Under the pieces are notes generated by a model that was not told the origin of the DNA, made no database searches, and saw only the letters and a list, made by a program, of their open reading frames with translations. DNA of 32,439 nt, taken from an uncultured Bacilli bacterium (GTDB taxonomy: Bacteria; Bacillota_I; Bacilli_A; RF39; UBA660). This document shows positions 8,355-15,720 of this stretch, in pieces. Where the stretch lies: contig CALVVX010000004.1 in NCBI GenBank assembly GCA_944364015.1, positions 1-32,439 of the forward strand, read 5' to 3'. A program made the translations under genes and the position numbers. Every line of letters begins with the position of its first letter. Position 1 is the stretch's first letter.

Positions 8355-9222
8355 TTTTATCACCTTCTTTGTAATTTACACTTATTGTTAAATATGAAAT
8401 ATTGGTTTTCTTATTCATTATTTGTTTTTTAATATTAGATTTTAATTTGCTAATTTCTTTTAATTTAACATTTTTATTAAGTTCTAATTCAATATTAGCT
8501 ACATAATAAGATCCATATTTAATTATAGATATATCTAATATTTCTTCAACTAAATCATTATCTAATACTTTTGTAGTAACATAGTTTATTAAATCTATAT
8601 TATCTGTATTAGTATCTATTATACTTAATACATTTTCTTTTAATATTTTAATAGCAATATATATTATATAAGCTCCTATTATAAAGGTACATATATTATC
8701 AGAATAACTATATATTGGATTATAAGTACTAAGTTTTGATAATAGTACTGATATAACTACTAATATACTAGTTAAACTATCCGCTTTTGATTCTATTCCT
8801 GATACGATTAAAATACTATTTTTATATTCTTTTCCTTTTCTTTGCATATAACTAGCAAATATATATTTAACTATAGCACATATTATACTAGTTATTAATA
8901 TTAGATTAGATGGAATACTAGTTTTACTACTAAAAGCATTAATAACTGTTTCTAATCCTAAAAATGCTATTACTACTCCAACAAATATATTAGTTAGATA
9001 TTCTATTTGACCATATCCTAGTGGATGTTTATCATTAGACTTTTTTTTAGATAAATGATATCCAAATATTGATATTAAATCTGTAATTAAATCTGATAAA
9101 GAATGTATTGCATTGGCAATTAAAGCTTTTGAAGTACCAATAATACCAAATATTAATTTTACAATAACTAAACTAATATTTATTAAAACACTTTTTAATA
9201 GTACTTTAATTATTTTATCCAT
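8311..9222 (-). CDS. Cation diffusion facilitator (CDF) metal efflux transporter
   Basis: A 303-residue, six-helix inner-membrane antiporter exporting a divalent metal (Zn, Fe, Mn or similar) for protons, with a cytoplasmic ferredoxin-like C-terminal domain from about residue 215. Helix 2 carries HSLSD and the next loop KHPLGYGQIEYL, both family hallmarks. In helix 5 the usual HxxxD is ExxxD (ESKAD), so the second metal pair is Glu/Asp instead of His/Asp. Its ATG has AGGTGA upstream that overlaps the polA stop codon; the gap is 7 bases. Its last 44 bases overlap mutM, so the C-terminal tail rich in Arg, Ser and Thr is read out of frame from mutM sequence. Metal specificity is unknown. Confidence 0.87.
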   Translation of the reverse strand: MDKIIKVLLKSVLINISLVIVKLIFGIIGTSKALIANAIHSLSDLITDLISIFGYHLSKKKSNDKHPLGYGQIEYLTNIFVGVVIAFLGLETVINAFSSKTSIPSNLILITSIICAIVKYIFASYMQRKGKEYKNSILIVSGIESKADSLTSILVVISVLLSKLSTYNPIYSYSDNICTFIIGAYIIYIAIKILKENVLSIIDTNTDNIDLINYVTTKVLDNDLVEEILDISIIKYGSYYVANIELELNKNVKLKEISKLKSNIKKQIMNKKTNISYLTISVNYKEGDKNARTTRSRNSKKTT

Positions 9223-9229
9223 ACTTCAC

Positions 9230-11764
9230 CTACTTTGCTTCATACCAGTTTTTACCAAATTCTATATCTACTTTAAGTGGTACACTTATTTTATATGTAT
9301 TTTCCATAATATCCGCAACTATTTTAGCTACTTGTTCTTTTTCTTCATTTAAACAATTAAAAATTAATTCATCATGTACTTGTAATAACATTTTACTTTT
9401 TAAGTTTAATCTTTTAAATTCTTTATCTATTTCAATCATAGATTTTTTTAAAATATCTGCACTACTACCTTGTACTGGAGTATTTAATGCCATTCTTTCG
9501 CCCATTTTTTTAATCATTTGATTTTTATTATTTATCTCATCTAGTCTTCTTTTTCTATTCATAATTGTTTTAACATATCCTTTTATATGAGCTTCATTTA
9601 TTACTTTTTCCATATATTGTTTAACACTAGGATAAGTATCTAAATATTTATCAATAAATGATTTAGCTTCTTTAGCACTTATTTCTAGTTCTTCTGATAG
9701 ACCATAACTACTAATTCCATATAATATACCAAAGTTAACTGCTTTTGCATGTCTTCTCATTGATTTTGTTACTTCATTTTCATTTACATTAAATATATCC
9801 ATTGCAGTTTTAGTATGTATATCCATATTATTATTAAAAGCTTCAATTAATTCTTTAGATTTAGATAAATGTGCAAACATTCTAAGTTCTATTTGAGAAT
9901 AATCAGATGACATTATTAAAGAATTTTCTTCTGGTAAAAATGCTTTTCTAATTAATCTTCCATATTCACTTTTCATAGGTATATTTTGCAAATTTGGTTC
10001 AATTGAAGATAATCTTCCTGTTCTAGTAATTACTTGGGTATAAATTGTATGTATTTTTCCATCTTCATTTATTAATTCTTTCATACCATCAATATATGTT
10101 CCTTTTAATTTAGATAAGCTTCTGTGCTCTAAAATAAGCGCTACGATTGGATAATTGTATTTTAATTTATTTAAAACATTTACATCTGTAGAATAATTCC
10201 CACTTTTATTTTTTCTACCATAAGGTAATTTCAATTTATCAAATAATATTTCTGATAATTGTTTTGGAGAGGCAATATTAAATGAAGTACCCGCTAGGTT
10301 ATATATATTTTTGCTAATTACATCTAATTTTTTTTCTATTTCTATTTTCATATTATCTAAAATACTACTATCTACTCTAATTCCAGTATATTCCATATCT
10401 CCTAGTACTCTACTTAAAGGAAATTCAATATTTTTATAAAAATCATATACTTCTTCTTCTTTTAATTTCTTTTCTATTTGTTCTTTATTATCAAATATGA
10501 ATTTAGCTTTCAATACACAGTTTTTCTCTAAATCATCACTGAAATTTACATTAAACTGCATAGCAAGTGGTTCTATATCTTCTTTTACATTGTAATTTAG
10601 TAGATATGCTGATAACATAAGATCAAAATCTATTTTATCTAATTTTATATTATTATATAAGAAGCTTACATATATTTTCTTATAATCATAAGTATATTTA
10701 GATATATCAGTTAAAAAACTAGGATTTTGATATAAAATATCTTTTGGTATATAATAACTTACTTCTTGATTATATACACCCATACCTACAATATTAGCAT
10801 AATGATAATTTTCTTTATCTAGCTCTAAATAAATAGCAACTGGATTTGTTATATTAATTTGATCTATACTATTAATAATTTTAAATTCTAAATCATTAGT
10901 AGTATTTTTAGTATTTTTTAATAAAGAATAAAACTCTAAATCATTATATATTTCTATTAAATTAGAAGTATTTTCTTTATTTATTTTTAAATCTTCTAAT
11001 TCTATATCTAAATCTACATCAGTATAAATAGTTGCTAATTCATAACTTTCATAAGCACTATTTTTACCATCAATTAATTTAGTTTTAGTACTACCTGTTA
11101 TTTCTTCTATATTATTATATATATTATCTAGTGATCCATATTTTTGTAATAATTTAAGAGCTGTTTTTTCTCCTATTCCTTTTACTCCTTTAATATTATC
11201 AGAACTATCTCCCATGAGTGCTTTTAAATCAATCATTTTTATTGGTTCTATTTTATATGTTTCAAAAAAAGTTTGTTTATTCATTTTAATATAGTCTTTT
11301 GTTTTTAATAATTTAACATCAATTTCTTCATTTATTAACTGTAATAAATCTTTATCACTACTTATAATAGTAGCAATAAAATCTTTATCTATATATGCTT
11401 TTTTTGCTAGTGTTCCAATTATATCGTCTGCTTCATAACCTTCTTTTTCTATATATTTAATTCCCATTGCTTCAATTATTTTCTTTGCTACAGGAAATTG
11501 CATTTTTAACTCATCTGGGGTTTCACTTCTTCCTGCTTTATAATCAGCATATTTTTCATGTCTAAATGTTTTTCCAACATCAAAGGCTACTGCAATATAT
11601 TCTGGTTTTTCTTCATTAATAATTTTATTTAACATATTAACTAAACCATATATTCCATTAGTAGGAAATCCTTCACTATTTCTCATAAAATTACCTGTAT
11701 ATGCTGTTGCATAATAACTTCTAAATAGTAAATTATTTCCATCAATTAAAATTAACTTTTTCAT
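9230..11764 (-). CDS. polA: DNA polymerase I
   Basis: An 844-residue full-length Pol I that fills gaps and removes RNA primers. The 5'-nuclease domain (about 1-290) shows DGNNLLFRSYYA, EADDIIGTLAKK, SSDKDLLQLI and GDSSDNIKGVKGIGEKTA. The central 3'-5' exonuclease fold is degenerate: YLELD stands where the E. coli FDTET acidic pair would be, so proofreading is probably absent, as in Bacillus Pol I. Polymerase motifs are intact: A (SSDYSQIELRMFAHL), B (RRHAKAVNFGILYG) and C (LLQVHDELIF). The ATG at 11764 is preferred over GTG 11773 and ATG 11770 because AAAGAGTG lies at proper spacing. A TGTTATAAT extended -10 is at 11788-11793 with a poor -35. It is first in the polA-CDF-mutM operon. Confidence 0.95.
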   Translation of the reverse strand: MKKLILIDGNNLLFRSYYATAYTGNFMRNSEGFPTNGIYGLVNMLNKIINEEKPEYIAVAFDVGKTFRHEKYADYKAGRSETPDELKMQFPVAKKIIEAMGIKYIEKEGYEADDIIGTLAKKAYIDKDFIATIISSDKDLLQLINEEIDVKLLKTKDYIKMNKQTFFETYKIEPIKMIDLKALMGDSSDNIKGVKGIGEKTALKLLQKYGSLDNIYNNIEEITGSTKTKLIDGKNSAYESYELATIYTDVDLDIELEDLKINKENTSNLIEIYNDLEFYSLLKNTKNTTNDLEFKIINSIDQINITNPVAIYLELDKENYHYANIVGMGVYNQEVSYYIPKDILYQNPSFLTDISKYTYDYKKIYVSFLYNNIKLDKIDFDLMLSAYLLNYNVKEDIEPLAMQFNVNFSDDLEKNCVLKAKFIFDNKEQIEKKLKEEEVYDFYKNIEFPLSRVLGDMEYTGIRVDSSILDNMKIEIEKKLDVISKNIYNLAGTSFNIASPKQLSEILFDKLKLPYGRKNKSGNYSTDVNVLNKLKYNYPIVALILEHRSLSKLKGTYIDGMKELINEDGKIHTIYTQVITRTGRLSSIEPNLQNIPMKSEYGRLIRKAFLPEENSLIMSSDYSQIELRMFAHLSKSKELIEAFNNNMDIHTKTAMDIFNVNENEVTKSMRRHAKAVNFGILYGISSYGLSEELEISAKEAKSFIDKYLDTYPSVKQYMEKVINEAHIKGYVKTIMNRKRRLDEINNKNQMIKKMGERMALNTPVQGSSADILKKSMIEIDKEFKRLNLKSKMLLQVHDELIFNCLNEEKEQVAKIVADIMENTYKISVPLKVDIEFGKNWYEAK

Positions 11765-11823
11765 ATACATCACTCTTTCTTAAATATATTATAACAAAAA
11801 TAAACTATAAATTAAATATAAAT

Positions 11824-11856
11824 AATAAAAAAACAAACTCAATATTAATGAGTCTG
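11824..11856 (-). terminator. Terminator after tRNA-Asn
   Basis: On the minus strand an 8-bp stem (CAGACTCA with TGAGTTTG, one G-U pair) and a seven-base loop are followed by TTTTTTT. It lies 12 bases past the CCA end of the tRNA and before the polA promoter, making the tRNA a single-gene transcript. Confidence 0.75.
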
Positions 11857-11867
11857 CTAATTTCAAA

Positions 11868-11943
11868 TGGCGCCTAATGTAGGACTCGAACCTACGACCT
11901 ATCGGTTAACAGCCGAGTGCTCTACCGACTGAGCTAATTAGGC
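11868..11943 (-). tRNA. tRNA-Asn (anticodon GTT), CCA encoded
   Basis: A full cloverleaf reads on the minus strand: acceptor GCCTAAT/ATTAGGC, D arm GCTC/GAGC, anticodon loop CTGTTAA with GTT, T arm GTAGG/CCTAC with TTCGAGT, discriminator G and encoded CCA. The anticodon stem CTCGG/CCGAT has a C27-U43 mismatch at its base; the remaining four pairs are good. Position 37 is A, the site that t6A enzymes (encoded next door) modify in ANN-reading tRNAs. It has its own promoter and terminator. Confidence 0.96.
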
Positions 11944-11965
11944 ATTTTTTCTCATGTGCTACTTA

Positions 11966-11994
11966 ATTATATTATAAATATTTAAAATATGCAA
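11966..11994 (-). promoter_or_regulatory. Sigma-A promoter of tRNA-Asn
   Basis: TTGCAT (11994-11989), a 17-base spacer and TATAAT (11971-11966) on the minus strand, predicting RNA start near 11959, about 16 bases before the mature tRNA. Confidence 0.75.
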
Positions 11995-12015
11995 TACTTT
12001 TTTATTATTTTTTTC

Positions 12016-12073
12016 AAAAAAAATGATTATATACTATATTACAGCCAAAAAGTTAATCATTTGGCTGTAATAT
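12016..12073 (-). terminator. Terminator region after tsaD with two alternative hairpins
   Basis: Two stems compete at the 3' end of tsaD. Hairpin 1 pairs 12060-12073 with 12036-12049 (14 bp, ATATTACAGCCAAA with its complement). Hairpin 2 pairs 12054-12062 with 12021-12029 (AAATGATTA with TAATCATTT) and runs straight into a U-tract (12023-12016), the usual terminator form. They share bases 12060-12062, and the 5' arms of both contain the end of the tsaD coding sequence. Confidence 0.65.
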
Positions 12074-13084
12074 TTCCATATCATATAAATTATCAGTTGC
12101 TTTAGCATTTAAACTCAAATCTGCAATTATATTGTTTTTGTATGCATAATATGCTGCCGCTCCTATCATTGTGGCATTATCGGTACAATATTTAGTTTTA
12201 GGTATAGATAATCTTATTTTCTTTTCTTTGCATAAGATAGAAAATTTATGTCTTAATCCATTATTTGCAGATACTCCTCCTGCAATTATTAAGTTTTTAA
12301 CATTATATTCTTCTACAGCTTTCATTGTTTTTTTTGTAAGTATTTCTACTACTCTATTTTGAAATGAACAACACATATCTTCTACTTTTATTTCTTTTCT
12401 TTTTTGATGTTCTTTATGTACAGTATTTAATACAGCACTTTTTAGACCACTAAAGCTAAAGTTATAGCTATCATCATCTAGTGGATAAGGTAGTTTATAA
12501 CTATCTTCTCCTTTAATTGATAAATCATCTATTTTAGGGCCTCCTGGGTATGATAAACCTAATATTTTAGCAACTTTATCATATGCTTCTCCTACAGCAT
12601 CATCTAATGTAGATCCTATTTTTTTAAATGAATAATCTTTATCCATATATACTAAATCTGTATGTCCTCCACTTACTACTAATGCAATTAGTGGAAACTT
12701 TAGTCTGTTTTCTATATTATTTGCATAAATATGTCCTGCAATGTGGTGTACTGGTATAAGTGGTTTATTTGTTATTAGTGAGATTGTTTTTGCTACTTGT
12801 ACACCAATTAATAATGATCCTATTAATCCTGGACCATATGTTACTCCAATTATATCTACATCTTCTAATGTTATTGCAGTTTTATTAAATAATTCTTCTA
12901 ATACATAGGTAATACTTTCTATATGACTACGACTAGCTATTTCTGGTACTACTCCCCCAAATGTTTTGTGTATGTCTATTTGACTAAATACAACTGTTGC
13001 TAAATCTTCAGTGCCATTTTTTACTAAACTCATACTTGTTTCATCACAACTTGTTTCAATTGCTAAACAAATAACATCTTCCAT
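12053..13084 (-). CDS. tsaD: tRNA N6-adenosine threonylcarbamoyltransferase TsaD
   Basis: A 343-residue ASKHA-fold catalytic subunit that transfers threonylcarbamoyl from threonylcarbamoyl-AMP to A37 of ANN-reading tRNAs, working with TsaB and TsaE. Visible marks are AIETSCDETS at the N-terminus, YGPGLIGSLLIG, the metal-binding VHHIAGH, VSGGHTDLV, DDAVGEAYDKVA and the C-terminal IAGGVSANNGLR and CTDNA. The length is normal. The ATG overlaps the rimI stop by one base (TAATG) and follows AGGTGATG. It is last in the tsaE-tsaB-rimI-tsaD operon; its 3' end takes part in two alternative RNA hairpins. Confidence 0.96.
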   Translation of the reverse strand: MEDVICLAIETSCDETSMSLVKNGTEDLATVVFSQIDIHKTFGGVVPEIASRSHIESITYVLEELFNKTAITLEDVDIIGVTYGPGLIGSLLIGVQVAKTISLITNKPLIPVHHIAGHIYANNIENRLKFPLIALVVSGGHTDLVYMDKDYSFKKIGSTLDDAVGEAYDKVAKILGLSYPGGPKIDDLSIKGEDSYKLPYPLDDDSYNFSFSGLKSAVLNTVHKEHQKRKEIKVEDMCCSFQNRVVEILTKKTMKAVEEYNVKNLIIAGGVSANNGLRHKFSILCKEKKIRLSIPKTKYCTDNATMIGAAAYYAYKNNIIADLSLNAKATDNLYDMEILQPND

Positions 13085-13437
13085 TACATCACCTGCTTTT
13101 CCATTAGTATTCCATCTTCTAATCCATAATAAAATTTTCTTAATGCTACTTCACGAAACCCAAATTCTTTATATAAATTTCTTGCTATTTCGTTACTTAT
13201 TCTAACTTCTAAAGTAATATTTAATACATGATTATCTATTGCTATAGATATTAAGTAAGCCATAAGTTTAGTAGCTATTTTTTGATTTCTATATTCTTCT
13301 AATACAAAAAGGCTATCTATTTCCATTCTATCATATATAAGTAAATATTTTAAATATCCTACTTTTTTATTATCGATAATAAATTCAATTTCTTTTAAAA
13401 AAGGATTTACATCTTCTTTATTACTTTCTTTAATCAT
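13084..13437 (-). CDS. rimI: RimI-like GNAT acetyltransferase (short form)
   Basis: A 117-residue GNAT protein, placed where Bacilli carry rimI, whose E. coli product acetylates the N-terminal Ala of ribosomal protein S18. LEVRISNEIARNLYKEFGF and ALRKFYY are the usual RimI C-terminal blocks. It is about 30 residues shorter than typical RimI and lacks the first helix region. The acetyl-CoA loop, normally RxxGxG/A, reads RNQKIA, so both glycines are missing. It may be weakly active or have a structural role. It overlaps tsaB by 8 bases and touches tsaD. Family certain, activity doubtful. Confidence 0.8.
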   Translation of the reverse strand: MIKESNKEDVNPFLKEIEFIIDNKKVGYLKYLLIYDRMEIDSLFVLEEYRNQKIATKLMAYLISIAIDNHVLNITLEVRISNEIARNLYKEFGFREVALRKFYYGLEDGILMEKQVM

Positions 13438-14056
13438 TTTTATCCTCTAGTGCTTGTGGTAATTTTAGATAATTTGGAAGTATTTTATGTACATTAGTAG
13501 GTGTCTCATTCTTATAATAATCTACTATTTTTTCTATGTCTAATTCTACTTTGTTTACTTCATAATTATCTATTTTAAAGTTTTTATTACTAATTAATAA
13601 AGCATCTTTATATTTTTCAATTTTTTCTATTACTTCTTCTTTTTTGGCAAACTTTTCTACTTTTACTTCATTATCAAACATATCATAAATTCCCATATAA
13701 TAATTATCATTTTTAGCATCTATTAAAGAAATTGCTATTTGATTTTTAATACTTATTGCCATTTGTCTTAAACTAGATATTAAAATAACATCTTTTTTTA
13801 GTATGTAGCCATATGTCTTGGCAATACTTATACCTATTCTAAGTCCTGTAAATGATCCTGGTCCATTTACTACCATGATAGTATCTACATCATTTGGTTG
13901 TAAATTTGATTCATCTAATACATCTTTGATGTAGTTAACTGTATATATAGAGTGTTCATTTTTACATTTTCTTTCTTTTTTACTTAATATTTTTCCGTCT
14001 TTTAATAAATATACTCTTAGTTGTTCTAATGATGTATCTAAATATATTGTAATCAT
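13430..14056 (-). CDS. tsaB: t6A biosynthesis protein TsaB
   Basis: A 208-residue ASKHA-fold partner of TsaD. It has no catalytic role itself but forms the TsaBD heterodimer needed for t6A37 formation. The N-terminus ITIYLDTSLEQLRVYLLKDG and the block VNGPGSFTGLRIGISIAKTYGY are diagnostic. The C-terminal half is shorter and more divergent than in Bacillus, as is usual for TsaB. It starts in an ATGA overlap with tsaE and ends within rimI. Confidence 0.93.
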   Translation of the reverse strand: MITIYLDTSLEQLRVYLLKDGKILSKKERKCKNEHSIYTVNYIKDVLDESNLQPNDVDTIMVVNGPGSFTGLRIGISIAKTYGYILKKDVILISSLRQMAISIKNQIAISLIDAKNDNYYMGIYDMFDNEVKVEKFAKKEEVIEKIEKYKDALLISNKNFKIDNYEVNKVELDIEKIVDYYKNETPTNVHKILPNYLKLPQALEDKND

Positions 14057-14502
14057 ATTACGTCTTCACAAACACTTACATATTTTTCTCCGATAGGTTT
14101 TAAAACTAAAATACGAGTATTTTCATCAATCATTTTAAATTCAATTTCCAATCTTTCTTTTGGTAGATTATCTTTTATTAAATCTGCCCATTCTATTATG
14201 CAGACTCCTCCTTTATCATAGTATTCAGATAATCCTAAATTATCTATATCATTACTAGTACGATATACATCCATATGATATAAAGGAAGTTCTCCATTGT
14301 ATTCTTTGATAATATTAAAAGTAGGAGAAGTTACATCAACAATTCCCATCGCATGCGCGAATGCTTTGGCAAAAACTGTTTTTCCACTTCCTAAATCTCC
14401 AATTAAGCATATAACCATATTAGGAAATTTCTCTGATTCTATATTTTGGGCAAGTTCTATTGTTTCCATTTCACTATGTACTGTTATTTTATATGTATTC
14501 AT
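14053..14502 (-). CDS. tsaE: t6A biosynthesis ATPase TsaE
   Basis: A 149-residue P-loop ATPase that binds the TsaBD complex and resets it between rounds of t6A synthesis. The Walker A motif is GDLGSGKTVFAKA, followed by TSPTFNIIKEYNG and YHMDVYR, both conserved in TsaE; IIEWADLI is the Walker B/W region. The start at 14502 has GAGGTG seven bases upstream; nearby ATGs are out of frame. It is first in its operon and divergent from the cotJ locus. It is one of only two intact genes ending in TGA, through overlap with tsaB. Confidence 0.95.
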   Translation of the reverse strand: MNTYKITVHSEMETIELAQNIESEKFPNMVICLIGDLGSGKTVFAKAFAHAMGIVDVTSPTFNIIKEYNGELPLYHMDVYRTSNDIDNLGLSEYYDKGGVCIIEWADLIKDNLPKERLEIEFKMIDENTRILVLKPIGEKYVSVCEDVI

Positions 14503-14539
14503 TCATCATCACCTCTTTATAACTATTTTACCCAATTTC

Positions 14540-14568
14540 ATTATAGCATATTTAAAACTTAATTAAAA
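14540..14568 (-). promoter_or_regulatory. Extended -10 promoter of the tsaE operon
   Basis: TGCTATAAT (extended -10; hexamer 14545-14540) on the minus strand with a poor TTTTAA -35 at 17 bases. It would start RNA near 14533, about 31 bases before tsaE. Confidence 0.5.
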
Positions 14569-14611
14569 TATTTTTTACATTATTTACATATTTTAATTTA
14601 GACAATAACCT

Positions 14612-14640
14612 ATACACTTTTTCATTATAAACATAATTTA
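14612..14640 (+). promoter_or_regulatory. Candidate sporulation (sigma-K-like) promoter of cotJ
   Basis: CATAATTTA (14632-14640) fits the sigma-K -10 CATAnnnTA, with an AC about 16 bases upstream. No good sigma-A promoter is visible. The RNA start would fall close to the ribosome-binding site GGGAGG at 14645-14650, so this is tentative; B. subtilis cotJ is sigma-E controlled and the sigma-E -35 is not seen. Confidence 0.25.
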
Positions 14641-14657
14641 TATTGGGAGGAAGAAAA

Positions 14658-15131
14658 ATGAGTAATTTTAATGATTATTATAACTATATGACTAATGGGT
14701 ATAATAACGATTTTTATAATAATCAAAATAATTTTGATAATAATACTTTTCAAAATACGTTTTTAAATATGGATAATAATCCTAAACTATATAGTCCAAA
14801 TGAAGGATTTACTAAAGGAAATATGTACGAAAACTTATATTATGGCTATAAAAATTATAAACCAATGCCTATTATTGCAAATAGTGAAAAAGAAAGTTTG
14901 TTAAATCAAATTCAAATGTATAAATTTGCAATGAATGATCTAGCTTTATATTTAGATATTAATCCTAAAAATAGTTCTTTAATTAAGTTATATAATGATT
15001 ATTTGACTAAAAGTAAACAATTAATTAATAACTATGAAAAATTATATGGTCCTTTATGTAATGATGTATTAATGAATACTAGTAATTGGAGTTGGAATAA
15101 TGCTCCTTGGCCTTGGGAGAGTGATAAGTAA
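14658..15131 (+). CDS. CotJA-CotJB fusion spore coat protein
   Basis: A 157-residue protein. Residues ~80-157 are CotJB: LLNQIQMYKFAMNDLALYLDINP, LYNDYL, YEKLYGPL and a Trp-rich end (WSWNNAPWPWE). Residues 44-69 look like the core of CotJA (LYSPNEGFTKG then NLYYGYKNYKP, compare F/YSPEEALKKGT and LYxPY in CotJA proteins). The first ~40 residues are Asn/Tyr-rich low complexity. The order JA-JB matches the usual cotJA-cotJB-cotJC operon, so two genes appear merged. The start is the ATG at 14658 after GGGAGGAAG; an in-frame TTG at 14643 precedes that site and is rejected. It is joined to cotJC by TAATG. CotJB call strong; the CotJA part is by motif only. Confidence 0.78.
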   Translation: MSNFNDYYNYMTNGYNNDFYNNQNNFDNNTFQNTFLNMDNNPKLYSPNEGFTKGNMYENLYYGYKNYKPMPIIANSEKESLLNQIQMYKFAMNDLALYLDINPKNSSLIKLYNDYLTKSKQLINNYEKLYGPLCNDVLMNTSNWSWNNAPWPWESDK

Positions 15132-15694
15132 TGTGGAAATATGAGAAAATGACACAATATCCTATTAATATTAAGAAAAAAGACTTAAAGATGGCTAGAT
15201 ATTTAATTGAGCAATATGGGGGCGCTAATGGGGAGTTGGCCGCTGCTTGGAGATACTTAAATCAAAGATATACTATGCCTGATAATAAGGGGAAAGCTTT
15301 GCTTACTGATATTGGTACAGAAGAGTTAAGTCACGTAGAAATGATTTCTGCAATGATTTATCAGTTGACTAAAAATGCTAGCATTGAAGAATTAAAGCAA
15401 GCTGGTATGGATCTACATTATGCTGCGCATGGTATGGATTTGTATCCTACTGATGTTAATGGTGTGCCTTTTACTGTTGCATATTTTGCTTCAACTGGTG
15501 ATCCAATTGCAGATTTATCTGAGGATATGGCTGCAGAACAAAAGGCTCGTGCAGTTTATGAAAATTTAATTGATTTGACTACTGATCCTGATGTTATTGG
15601 TCCTTTACTATATTTAAGACAAAGAGAAATAGTTCATTTTAATAGGTTTAAAGAATTATATGATGAATATGTGAAAAAGTATAAAAAGAAATAG
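15131..15694 (+). CDS. cotJC: CotJC-type manganese catalase-like spore coat protein
   Basis: A 187-residue ferritin-like four-helix bundle. The di-manganese ligands of Mn catalases are visible: Glu35 (GELAAAWRY), Glu65/His68 (EELSHVE), Glu in DMAAEQKARA and the ExxH in REIVHF. CotJC is a coat protein of Bacillus and Clostridium spores and may protect against peroxide. The start ATG overlaps the stop of the CotJA-JB gene (TAATG), so the two are co-translated. Its sequence is more conserved and less AT-biased than its neighbours. Its presence suggests that the organism or its recent ancestors made spores; no other sporulation gene is in the window. Confidence 0.93.
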   Translation: MWKYEKMTQYPINIKKKDLKMARYLIEQYGGANGELAAAWRYLNQRYTMPDNKGKALLTDIGTEELSHVEMISAMIYQLTKNASIEELKQAGMDLHYAAHGMDLYPTDVNGVPFTVAYFASTGDPIADLSEDMAAEQKARAVYENLIDLTTDPDVIGPLLYLRQREIVHFNRFKELYDEYVKKYKKK

Positions 15695-15720
15695 CAAAGT
15701 TTTAATTGCTATTTCTTTTT
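15683..15720. terminator. Perfect bidirectional terminator between cotJC and typA
   Basis: A perfect 15-bp stem (AAAAAGAAATAGCAA with TTGCTATTTCTTTTT) closes an eight-base loop. Its arms give a U-tract on either strand. Both stop codons lie inside it: cotJC TAG at 15692-15694 in the left arm, typA TAA (15702-15704 on the minus strand) in the loop. Confidence 0.92.

Noticed and set aside
14632-14640. Treating the cotJ promoter as a firm sigma-K site
   Set aside because: The motif is short, the -35 is only AC, and chance matches are frequent in such DNA, so it is kept only as low confidence.
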